From G963662905 sp963662905 (GTDB lineage: Bacteria; Bacteroidota; Bacteroidia; Bacteroidales; WRLA01), in contig CAXXFD010000001.1 of assembly GCA_963662905.2 (NCBI GenBank), positions 310,001 through 374,000 on the forward strand: DNA of 64,000 nucleotides. The letters run 5' to 3'. Each line of letters opens with the position of its first letter. Within the stretch, counting starts at the first letter, position 1. The position numbers and the translations under genes were made by a program. Below the pieces are notes generated by a model that was not told the DNA's origin, searched no databases, and saw nothing but the letters and a program-made list of their open reading frames with translations. Positions 36,411 to 43,623 of the stretch are shown here, in pieces.

Positions 36411-37556
36411 TTATTTTTGTTCGTTAATTATTTTCTCATAACGCAACTGTTTGTCCAACAGTTCTTTCTCGGCCAGTCTTCGGTCGGTTGTATCAATGAT
36501 AAATCCTTCAACACCAACAACCTTACCGCCTTTCATAACCGGTGTCATTGTAAGTGTGTGGTATCCTGTGCTTCCGTCTTTGCAGAAACGTTGCACTTCG
36601 CCGTGTGGAATTGTTTCGCCCTCAAGTACTTTATTGAACGATTTTTCCAGTTCAACAAATTCTTCCTTAGTGCGGCTAAGCGAATAGTGTTTGCCCAGGA
36701 TTTCATCCAGGCTATCGAATTTATAGAGCTTCAGCCAGGCTTCGTTGGCGTGCTCGTAAATTCCATCGGGATTGATACAGAAATATCCGGCTCCGGTTTT
36801 GCTCACCTTTTCACGGAAACTTGTATCCACCTTACCTACTTGTTCTTCAGCTTCATCCAGAGCTGCATCGAGGAATGTGCTCTTGTCATCACCTGCCTGC
36901 AGTTTTGATTTTGTTTTCTCAAGGTTGATCTTCATATCATCGACAATGGCGGCACGCGCATCTTCTTCGCTCATTTCTTCCCAGCCGGTAATCATGGCCT
37001 TAATAGCCGAAAGCGGTTTATGGCCTGTTGTTGTGAGATAAATGTGTGCAATAATGAAAGCCATGAGCATAAATGCACCGAGTGTATGAATGAAAGCGAC
37101 CACATCGAGACCCTGCATTTCAAATCCAAGCCCGGGATAATTAAAATACAGATAAAGAAAACCGGAAATAACCTGAACCGGGATTACCAGAATCTTCAGT
37201 CCGAGATAAATCATCCTTTGCAGCGGATTGAACTTATTATAAACCAGCTTCTTGGTAGGGTGAGGCGCTCCTCTGAAAATCCCACCGATATAATAATTGA
37301 ACTGTTCTTTTAAAAACCTGGTGGTTGGGATATACTGCTTCCACTCTCCGGTTGTGAAATGCCAGAATATGGCAAAAACAATCAACACCAGGAATGCCCA
37401 GCCGGCAGTGTTGTGCCAGCGCACAGCATTTTCGTATCCAAAAAGATCGTAATTTCCATGCACTTCAAATCCTGTGAGGATCAGGAAAAAAATGAGTGCG
37501 GCCTGGCCCCAATGCCAAAAGCGTTCAAATATTTTATAGATATATACTTTTTTCAT
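36411..37556 (-). CDS. cytochrome b561-type membrane subunit fused to a PAS domain
   Basis: A 381-residue protein. Residues 1-190 form a four-helix di-heme cytochrome b of the FdhI/PhsC/HyaC type, with candidate heme histidines at 15, 48, 66, 157 and 171 (FERFWHWGQA, WHNTAG, FWHFTTGEW, FIHTLGA, IAHIYLTTTGH). A charged helical linker (about 192-248) leads to a PAS domain (about 250-365: GAGYFCINPDGIYEHANEAWLKLYKFDS ... GEVQRFCKDGSTGYHTLTMTPV). The b part should pass quinol electrons to the octaheme cytochrome encoded just upstream (14-base gap). The cytoplasmic PAS end has no kinase or output domain. The fusion is unusual. Confidence 0.85.
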   Translation of the reverse strand: MKKVYIYKIFERFWHWGQAALIFFLILTGFEVHGNYDLFGYENAVRWHNTAGWAFLVLIVFAIFWHFTTGEWKQYIPTTRFLKEQFNYYIGGIFRGAPHPTKKLVYNKFNPLQRMIYLGLKILVIPVQVISGFLYLYFNYPGLGFEMQGLDVVAFIHTLGAFMLMAFIIAHIYLTTTGHKPLSAIKAMITGWEEMSEEDARAAIVDDMKINLEKTKSKLQAGDDKSTFLDAALDEAEEQVGKVDTSFREKVSKTGAGYFCINPDGIYEHANEAWLKLYKFDSLDEILGKHYSLSRTKEEFVELEKSFNKVLEGETIPHGEVQRFCKDGSTGYHTLTMTPVMKGGKVVGVEGFIIDTTDRRLAEKELLDKQLRYEKIINEQK

Positions 37557-37570
37557 GCTTGATCCTCCTA

Positions 37571-39205
37571 TTAATTATTGTGCAAACAATTTTTTCTCAT
37601 AACGATCCTCAGGAATCCGTGTACAAAGACTCCAATCAGTGCCAGGATGATTACGCCAAAGCCAAATGTATCGAGGCCGGCATAATAGTCACGCCCGGGC
37701 AGATAGAAATCAGTAAGTTTGGCAAGGCGGCCATCATTACGTGTGTGGCAATCCTTGCAGGTCAATGATTGTTCGGCCGGAGAAACCATATGGTTGAGCG
37801 GCCAGTACATCTCCGTTTCAACAAAATCGTATGATCCGCTGTATTCCTGCTCTACGTATTCCATTCCCACCTGTGCGGCTTTGTCCCAGTCAAAATCTTT
37901 CCAATAAGCTCCCTGGCCTTCGGTTGCAGCCCAAAGCTTAGGCTGGATCAAAGTCATATGCTCTGTATCATAAAGCTGTTTGCCGCGGTGTACTTTTACA
38001 GGCCATATTTTTGCAGGCTCGGTAGATTTTTGGTTTGCTCCTTTATCATTATATGAGCCATAAAGTGTATTCATCTGAACCGGCACGGTATCGATTTTAT
38101 CTTCGAGCAAATGATGGTTGGCAATTCCATTGAACCAGTAATATTCCGGAACAACATGATCGTCATAAACAAAATTTCCTTTAATGGAGAGGTAGTTGTG
38201 GTTGCCATCGGCATCGTTCTCGTGCAAGGGCTTTCCATGATCGTCGAGGCGGCCGGCAGTGGACCAGTCCCAAATCATTTTAGTGCCGTTTACCTTGGCA
38301 TAAATCGGGATGTGGCAGGTTTGGCAGGCAACCCGGATGTTGTGGTCGTCGAGGATCTGATCTTTGTGTGGCCTTGCTGTGTGGCACTGCTCACAAGTGG
38401 CGCGGTTATGGTTTTCGGATGAAAGCGCATAGAGTTTACCGGCCATCTGGTGCTTGTCGGTGACATGGCATTCGATACAGTCCATATCTTCACCTTCGGT
38501 GGTCATATGAACATCAACATGATAAGGCACATCTTTAAGCGCTTTATCAAGATCACCATGCTTCACATTGTTTCCGCCGCCGCCCCAGTAATGACATACG
38601 CCACAGTTTTCGCGGGTTGGGCTTCCTACACTCTGGGCAACATAGTTAAGGTCAACACTGGCTTTCGGATATCCGGCAGCACCTTTATCCTTTTCGTATG
38701 TTCCCGAATTGTCGTGGCAAACCAAACAATCAATGTTTAAAGGGTCGCTGAAATCAAAGTCTTTGTCGGCCCAGCCATAACCAATATGGCAGCGAGTACA
38801 GGTTTTTTCACTGCCGGCAATACCAATACAGAAGTTGTTGAGGATATTCTTTTTACCCAGAGCAACAACACCCCGTCCTTCGATTTCTTCTTCGCGCTCC
38901 CATTTCCAGTGCGATGTCGCCATTATTTCCTTATCACGCTCGGTATGGCAGCTCAGGCAGGCGGCTGTTACATCGTGGGCGCTGGCAAATTCCTGTTGCA
39001 GGATTTCAAATTTCGTGTGGTCAACAGATGGCTCTGTGTTTCTGTCGGCTTTCCGTACGTAATTAATAACATCAATCTGATGTATTGCCTCGGTCTGATT
39101 TTCAGCGTCTCCGTCAGGGATTTCTTCCTCCTGAGGGGCAGCCAAAAAGCCAAACAATATGGCAGAACTCAGTAAAACCAGTACGGTGAACAATAGTTTT
39201 TTCAT
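37571..39205 (-). CDS. octaheme c-type cytochrome, tetrathionate reductase (OTR) family
   Basis: A 544-residue exported cytochrome with eight CxxCH heme motifs at 83-87, 136-140, 160-164, 201-205, 243-247, 271-275, 294-298 and 483-487. Family landmarks of octaheme tetrathionate reductase are present (SHWKW, NNFCIGI, CHIGYGWADKDFDF, IDCLVCHDNSGTY). Signal peptide MKKLLFTVLVLLSSAILFGFLA; a C-terminal membrane helix (about 514-534) anchors the protein on the periplasmic side. Shewanella OTR reduces tetrathionate, nitrite and hydroxylamine in vitro; the physiological substrate is unsettled. First gene of the cluster with cytochrome b-PAS, three rhodaneses and a porin, which favours a sulfur substrate. 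Confidence 0.92.
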   Translation of the reverse strand: MKKLLFTVLVLLSSAILFGFLAAPQEEEIPDGDAENQTEAIHQIDVINYVRKADRNTEPSVDHTKFEILQQEFASAHDVTAACLSCHTERDKEIMATSHWKWEREEEIEGRGVVALGKKNILNNFCIGIAGSEKTCTRCHIGYGWADKDFDFSDPLNIDCLVCHDNSGTYEKDKGAAGYPKASVDLNYVAQSVGSPTRENCGVCHYWGGGGNNVKHGDLDKALKDVPYHVDVHMTTEGEDMDCIECHVTDKHQMAGKLYALSSENHNRATCEQCHTARPHKDQILDDHNIRVACQTCHIPIYAKVNGTKMIWDWSTAGRLDDHGKPLHENDADGNHNYLSIKGNFVYDDHVVPEYYWFNGIANHHLLEDKIDTVPVQMNTLYGSYNDKGANQKSTEPAKIWPVKVHRGKQLYDTEHMTLIQPKLWAATEGQGAYWKDFDWDKAAQVGMEYVEQEYSGSYDFVETEMYWPLNHMVSPAEQSLTCKDCHTRNDGRLAKLTDFYLPGRDYYAGLDTFGFGVIILALIGVFVHGFLRIVMRKNCLHNN

Positions 39206-39326
39206 GGTTCTATGTGGTTTGGTTATGCAATTAGTTTCTTATTAATTTTAGCCGGGAATTTTATGTGGGTTTCCCAAATTTTCCCCTTCATGTTAAATGA
39301 ACATTAATTAGCTTTTAACTCATTTA

Positions 39327-39334
39327 CAAATTTA
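39327..39334 (-). promoter_or_regulatory. -7 promoter element for the octaheme cytochrome locus
   Basis: Minus-strand TAAATTTG (TAnnTTTG), about 120 bases upstream of the octaheme cytochrome ATG. The palindrome at 39348-39359 lies about where the -33 element would be. Confidence 0.4.
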
Positions 39335-39347
39335 CATAGGAAATCTT

Positions 39348-39359
39348 CTTCATATGAAG
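39348..39359. promoter_or_regulatory. perfect 12-bp palindrome CTTCATATGAAG
   Basis: A perfect palindrome just upstream of the -7 element on the minus strand, in the -33 region. It may be an operator; no known regulator is assigned. Confidence 0.3.
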
Positions 39360-39390
39360 CTTCCTGCATGCTTTAGCATACCTAATGAAA

Positions 39391-39424
39391 TGACCTTCGT
39401 CAATAAAAAACTGATCTATGTCAG
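39391..39424. promoter_or_regulatory. two CRP/FNR-type TGA-N6-TCA palindromes, 21 bp apart
   Basis: TGACCTTCGTCA (39391-39402) and TGATCTATGTCA (39412-39423) both fit the TGA-N6-TCA core of CRP/FNR-family operators, with centres exactly 21 bp apart (two helical turns). The second is embedded in a 10-bp hairpin AAAAAACTGA/TCAGTTTTTT (39405-39430) that could also act as a terminator. They lie about 75 and 95 bases upstream of the predicted transcript start of the octaheme cytochrome locus and 200 bases from rbfA. Rest of the gap 39206-39620: no other feature seen. Confidence 0.5.
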
Positions 39425-39608
39425 TTTTTTTTGTGATGACGCATTGTATTTTTATAAAATGAATTCCGAAAAGGTTTGTATAATTATACCCATTTAGATT
39501 TAATTTTAAACCAATATTACTGATATACAGCTGTTTGTGATTATTGTCGTGTAAATCTGTTTTTATCCTGCCGATTGAACAAAAAACAGGCTTATAGCTT
39601 AATTATTT

Positions 39609-39616
39609 TAATTTTG
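39609..39616 (+). promoter_or_regulatory. -7 promoter element for rbfA (leaderless)
   Basis: TAATTTTG ends five bases before the A of the rbfA start codon, so the transcript would begin at or next to the ATG. Confidence 0.5.
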
Positions 39617-39620
39617 CATC

Positions 39621-39959
39621 ATGGAATCACAACGACAAGAACGCATAGCGAGATTATTGCGCAAAGACCTCGGAGAGATACTTCAGCGCATGTCCCCGGA
39701 AGTTTTCCAAAGGGCGATGATTACTGTTACCAAGGTTTATGTAACACGTGATTTGTCCATTGCGAAAGTATATGTCAGCCTTTTTGCTGTAGAAGATAAA
39801 ACTTCCATGCTTGGACTCATCAGGGAGAGGACAACAGACATCCGGTATAACCTTGCGCAGCGGGTAAAAAAGCAATTGCGCGTGGTGCCACAGCTTGAGT
39901 TTTTCATCGATGACTCACTGGATTATATCGACAAAATAGATCAATTGCTCAAAGACTAA
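39621..39959 (+). CDS. rbfA: ribosome-binding factor A
   Basis: A 112-residue KH-like protein: QRQERIARLLRKDLGEILQR at the start, ITVTKVYVTRDLSIAKVYVSLF in the middle and RVVPQLEFFIDDSLDYIDKIDQLL at the end, all standard RbfA landmarks. It binds the 30S subunit and helps mature the 5' end of 16S rRNA. Followed after 14 bases by a methyltransferase gene and then a LolC/E-like permease gene, all probably one transcript. Confidence 0.95.
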   Translation: MESQRQERIARLLRKDLGEILQRMSPEVFQRAMITVTKVYVTRDLSIAKVYVSLFAVEDKTSMLGLIRERTTDIRYNLAQRVKKQLRVVPQLEFFIDDSLDYIDKIDQLLKD

Positions 39960-39973
39960 AAGATAGCTGAAAC

Positions 39974-40804
39974 ATGAAATATGATCCGATAAAAAGAAGC
40001 CTGGGCGTATTTTTCAACCAAAGTGTTTTTCTGAGGAAACTTTTTTACCGGTTGCTTGACATCCTGCTTCTGCGCACCTGGCATGTGCATAAGGCTGTTC
40101 GCCGGCTGATTGGCACGCGAAATGAAAAACTGAAGATACTGGATGCCGGAATGGGATTTGGCCAGTATTCTTTTTGGATGGCAAGCCGAAATAAAAAGTG
40201 GAGCATCACCGGTGTGGATGTGAAAAAAGAGCAGATAGAAGACTGTTCGGTTTTCTTCAAAAAAGCAGGACTAACCAATGCCGGTTTTCATTTTGCCGAT
40301 TTGACCAAATATGTTGTTGAAAATCATTATGATTTCATCCTTTCCGTTGATGTAATGGAACATATTGAAGAAGATGTGCAGGTGTTTCAAAATTTCCATG
40401 CCAGCCTGGCCGATGGCGGTGTGCTCCTGGTTTCCACGCCCAGCGATAAGGGCGGATCGGATGTGCACGAACATGAACACGAACATCATGAAAATGACGG
40501 AACGTTATCGTTTGTTGATGAGCATGTGCGCGACGGATACAATATCGATGAAATTCGGGAAAAACTGAAAACAGCAGGTTTCAGCAAAACAGAGGCGGCA
40601 TATGCATACGGCAGCCCGGGGAAACTCAGCTGGAAACTCAGCATGAAATACCCTATTCTGATGCTCAATGCGAGTAAACTGTTCTTTGTGCTGATACCGT
40701 TTTATTATCTCATCACCATGCCTTTTGTGCTGGTGTTAAATTATATGGATCTTAAAGGAACGCACAAAACAGGCACCGGCCTCATCGTCAAAGCCTGGAA
40801 ATAA
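39974..40804 (+). CDS. class I SAM-dependent methyltransferase with C-terminal membrane helix
   Basis: A 276-residue protein. Motif I ILDAGMGFGQYSFWMA (55-70), acidic end of strand 2 GVDVKK (80-85), and SVDVMEHIEED (124-134) match the Methyltransf_11/ubiE-like fold. A His/Glu-rich stretch HEHEHEHHE (165-173) is inserted after strand 5 and could bind metal. A hydrophobic segment (about 227-248, LFFVLIPFYYLITMPFVLVL) near the end suggests membrane attachment, so a lipid or quinone-like substrate is possible. Located between rbfA and a LolC/E-like permease gene. Confidence 0.8.
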   Translation: MKYDPIKRSLGVFFNQSVFLRKLFYRLLDILLLRTWHVHKAVRRLIGTRNEKLKILDAGMGFGQYSFWMASRNKKWSITGVDVKKEQIEDCSVFFKKAGLTNAGFHFADLTKYVVENHYDFILSVDVMEHIEEDVQVFQNFHASLADGGVLLVSTPSDKGGSDVHEHEHEHHENDGTLSFVDEHVRDGYNIDEIREKLKTAGFSKTEAAYAYGSPGKLSWKLSMKYPILMLNASKLFFVLIPFYYLITMPFVLVLNYMDLKGTHKTGTGLIVKAWK

Positions 40805-40812
40805 ACCAAACC

Positions 40813-42039
40813 TTGAAACTTTCGCTGTTCATAGCCCGACGTTACCTGATTTCAAAGAAATCCCACAATATAATTAATATTATATCAGGGGTTTCTGTGG
40901 TGGGCGTCACAGTGGGCACCATGGCGCTTATTATTGTCCTTTCTGTTTTCAATGGCATTGAATCGCTCGTTGCCGGCCTTTTCAACACCTTCGACCCCGA
41001 TCTAAAAATTACGGTTGCTGAAGGAAAAACCTTTAGCCCCGATTCGGTTCACCGTGCCGAACTGGAGAAAATTCCCGGCCTGGTACTTTATATCGAAGTG
41101 CTCAGCGAAAATGCCTTGATGAAATACAAAGGCAAGCAGCATATTGTGCATGTGAAAGGCTTGAGCGAGAATTTCCAGCACCACAGCCCGATTGACAGCA
41201 TGATGATTGAAGGTGAGCTGATCCTGAAAAAAGGAGAAAGGCCTTATGCCGTTATCGGAGCAGGTGTGGCTTATTACCTTAATGCCAGTGTGCGCGATTT
41301 CCTGAACCCGCTTGCTTTGTATGCGCCGCGGAAAAACAGCAGCATGGCCGGTTTGGACCAGGCGTTCAATTCAAAAAATATTTATCCCTCAGGTATTTTT
41401 GCCGTCCAGCAGGATTTTGATACACGCTATGTGCTTGTGCCCCTTGATTTTGCACAGGAACTTTTTGATTACAAAAACAGGATAACGGCCGTTGAATTAC
41501 GCTTTGAGAGCGAAAAGGAAGCCGCAGAAGCTCAGAAAACGGTGAAAGAAATTCTGGGAGAAAACTATTTGGTGCAAAATCGTTTTGAACAACAAAATGA
41601 ACTCTACCGCATCATGAAAGCCGAAAAATGGGCAATTTTCATGATACTGACTTTTATTTTAATCATTGCCACCTTCAATGTTATCGGCTCGCTGGGCATG
41701 TTGATGATCGAAAAAAAGAAAGATGCCTCAGTGCTCAGCAGTATGGGTGCAAACCTGAAAACCATTCGCCGTATTTTCCTATACGAAGGTATGCTGATAT
41801 CCCTGAGCGGAGCTGTTGGCGGACTCTTGCTCGGCGGATTTTTGTGCTGGTTGCAGCAAAGCTTTGGTTTGATACCCATGCAGGTTTCGGGCGGCAGCTT
41901 TATTGTGGATGCTTATCCGGTTGAAATGCAGTTGTTTGATTTTATTTTGGTCTTTTGTACCGTAGTGCTGATCGGATATCTTGCCGCACTTTTGCCCATT
42001 CGCCAGATAAACAAATCTTATCTGCGCCAGAAATTATAA
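40813..42039 (+). CDS. LolC/LolE-like ABC transporter permease
   Basis: A 408-residue FtsX-family permease with one N-terminal helix (about 18-42, IINIISGVSVVGVTVGTMALIIVLSVFNG), a MacB-like periplasmic domain (about 45-265), and three C-terminal helices (about 270-400, with GSLGMLMIEKKKDASVLSSMGA). FIARRYLISKKSHNIINIIS at the start is typical of LolC/E-type lipoprotein-releasing permeases. It starts with TTG (40813-40815), nine bases after the methyltransferase stop; no ATG fits the N-terminal motif. It would help release lipoproteins from the inner membrane. Confidence 0.85.
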   Translation: MKLSLFIARRYLISKKSHNIINIISGVSVVGVTVGTMALIIVLSVFNGIESLVAGLFNTFDPDLKITVAEGKTFSPDSVHRAELEKIPGLVLYIEVLSENALMKYKGKQHIVHVKGLSENFQHHSPIDSMMIEGELILKKGERPYAVIGAGVAYYLNASVRDFLNPLALYAPRKNSSMAGLDQAFNSKNIYPSGIFAVQQDFDTRYVLVPLDFAQELFDYKNRITAVELRFESEKEAAEAQKTVKEILGENYLVQNRFEQQNELYRIMKAEKWAIFMILTFILIIATFNVIGSLGMLMIEKKKDASVLSSMGANLKTIRRIFLYEGMLISLSGAVGGLLLGGFLCWLQQSFGLIPMQVSGGSFIVDAYPVEMQLFDFILVFCTVVLIGYLAALLPIRQINKSYLRQKL

Positions 42040-42045
42040 ATCAGC

Positions 42046-42978
42046 TTAACTCAAATTCTGAAATAAGCCTGCAAGTTGGGTGCGGTTTTTTACCCCGGTT
42101 TTCCGATAAATGTTGGAGTTATGATCGCGTACGGTTATTGGCGAAATAAACAGCTCTTCCGCAATTTCTTTATTGGTTTTTCCTTTGCAGATCAACAAAA
42201 CTACTTCCTGCTCGCGCGGGCTGATACCGTATTTTTCAAATAAATCTTGCAGCGAATTGATATCCCCCTTATTTAAAAAATCATTCGTTTTTAACATTCT
42301 TCCGAGAATAAAAATATTCGCCAGGTTAAAGAGTGTATCGGTAATGCCCAGCCCAAGCATCTGTAAATCTTCATGAATGCGTTGATAAGGCGTGTTTATC
42401 AATCGGAGGACAAGCGTCAAAATCGCATAAAACAAAATCATCCAGGCAAAACCCAGCGTATAATCTTCTCTGAAAACAAGATTGTCCGGTTTCTTTAGCA
42501 GCATTTGTAATGCAAGATAAATCATGGAAAGGAAGAGCAAAAAATGCACACTAAATATCAGCCAGGGCCCCAGTACATTTGCTAGATTAATTGGTTTGTC
42601 CAAAAAAATCAAAAAGCTGAAAAGCAAAAAATAAGCGAGCGGATATCCGTAAAAACGCCATGAAAATTTCCTGCTGCGGTATATTTGCGCCAACTGAACT
42701 GATTTGGCCGTCATAAAAAGGCGCACAGGGGCAAGGAAAAAAATAAGCTGCAAAAATGGATTCCTCAGGCTCTCATCATAGGCTTCGGAAGACATTATCG
42801 TTTTAAAAAAGGCTTCCAAAACATGGATGAAAACCAGAAAATTGATCCCGGCAAGCAAAACCATATAAACCAATAAAAATTTTTGCCTGCTTTTTTTGTA
42901 TTGCGACAGGCAAATATAGAGCGCCACAAACCCAAGTCCAAGGCCAATAAACTGAAGAAAGTGAGCTAAACCAATCAT
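42046..42978 (-). CDS. membrane-bound LuxR-family regulator
   Basis: A 310-residue protein. Residues 1-225 contain about seven hydrophobic helices; the last 65 residues are a LuxR/GerE helix-turn-helix (YGISPREQEVVLLICKGKTNKEIAEELFISPITVRDHNSNIYRKTGVKNRTQL). A 7TM-like sensor joined to a LuxR HTH is a one-component membrane regulator. Its signal and targets are unknown. It is convergent to the LolC/E-like gene with a six-base gap. A 44-bp palindrome overlaps its own promoter, suggesting autoregulation. Confidence 0.87.
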   Translation of the reverse strand: MIGLAHFLQFIGLGLGFVALYICLSQYKKSRQKFLLVYMVLLAGINFLVFIHVLEAFFKTIMSSEAYDESLRNPFLQLIFFLAPVRLFMTAKSVQLAQIYRSRKFSWRFYGYPLAYFLLFSFLIFLDKPINLANVLGPWLIFSVHFLLFLSMIYLALQMLLKKPDNLVFREDYTLGFAWMILFYAILTLVLRLINTPYQRIHEDLQMLGLGITDTLFNLANIFILGRMLKTNDFLNKGDINSLQDLFEKYGISPREQEVVLLICKGKTNKEIAEELFISPITVRDHNSNIYRKTGVKNRTQLAGLFQNLS

Positions 42979-42985
42979 TATCAGT

Positions 42986-43029
42986 ATCCTATAAATGTAG
43001 GGTTATATAAATTACTACAAATATAGGAT
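42986..43029 (-). promoter_or_regulatory. 44-bp palindromic operator/promoter of the LuxR gene
   Basis: ATCCTATAAATGTAG (42986-43000) and CTACAAATATAGGAT (43015-43029) are inverted repeats with two mismatches. The minus strand contains TATATTTG (TAnnTTTG) at 43018-43025 within the right arm, about 40 bases before the ATG. The arrangement fits a dimeric regulator covering its own promoter. Confidence 0.5.
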
Positions 43030-43259
43030 TTTATGCCAATGCCTTAGCCCCTATTTTTGCCACCGAACCACGTCTGTCACTAAAATGGATTTCGCAATGC
43101 GCGCTTCCAATGCTGGTGAGCACAAAAGCAGGTGGTGCAGGATTGTTTGAGCTAATCGGAGTCGTAGTAGTGTCTATTATTTTGTGGGTAATTTATTTGA
43201 TGAAAAGTGGCAGAATTAAGAATTGGATTTTACTTAATTGACGAAAAGAAAATTACATT
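43030..43259 (+). other. gap with a possible coding remnant
   Basis: One plus frame (about 43024-43241) is open for over 70 codons and reads like the end of a membrane protein (VSTKAGGAGLFELIGVVVVSIILWVIYLM...), but it has no clear start. It may be the C-terminal remnant of a decayed gene. No other feature seen. Confidence 0.25.
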
Positions 43260-43620
43260 ATGATTATTCACTTACTCAAAACTGCCTTTCGGTTTTTGTA
43301 CAGAAACCGGATCAATACACTGATCAATGTGCTCGGCCTGGCCATCAGCATTGCAGTGTTTATTTTCATTGTTCGCTATGTGCAATATCAGTTGAACACC
43401 GATTCGAGCCATGTGCATGCTGACCGGATTTACCGGCTCGAATATGTTGGTTTTTCTACAGCTTGCTCTGCGGGCATTAAAGACCTGGCAGAGCAGTCCG
43501 GGCCGGAAGTCATCCGGGCCGTGCGCTATTATCCCAACAAAGATGTGCAGCTCGATTATGGAGAAAAAGCCAAGACAAGTCTTAAAAGCATGAAAGTTGA
43601 CGATATCCTTTGGGCCGACT
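43260..43620 (+). pseudogene. truncated FtsX/MacB-like permease (N-terminal 120 codons only)
   Basis: The reading frame begins exactly like the intact permeases nearby (AFRFLYRNRINTLINVLGLAISIAVFIFIVRYVQYQLNTDSS, YRLEYVGF) and continues to ILWADS, where paralogues go on with SFF. At about 43618 the sequence switches to the 3' end of the opposite-strand permease 43624-45990; the frame then runs through its antisense to a chance stop at 43655. About 85% of the gene is missing, so a deletion or inversion has joined the two genes. It cannot make a working permease. Confidence 0.8.
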
Positions 43621-43623
43621 CCC

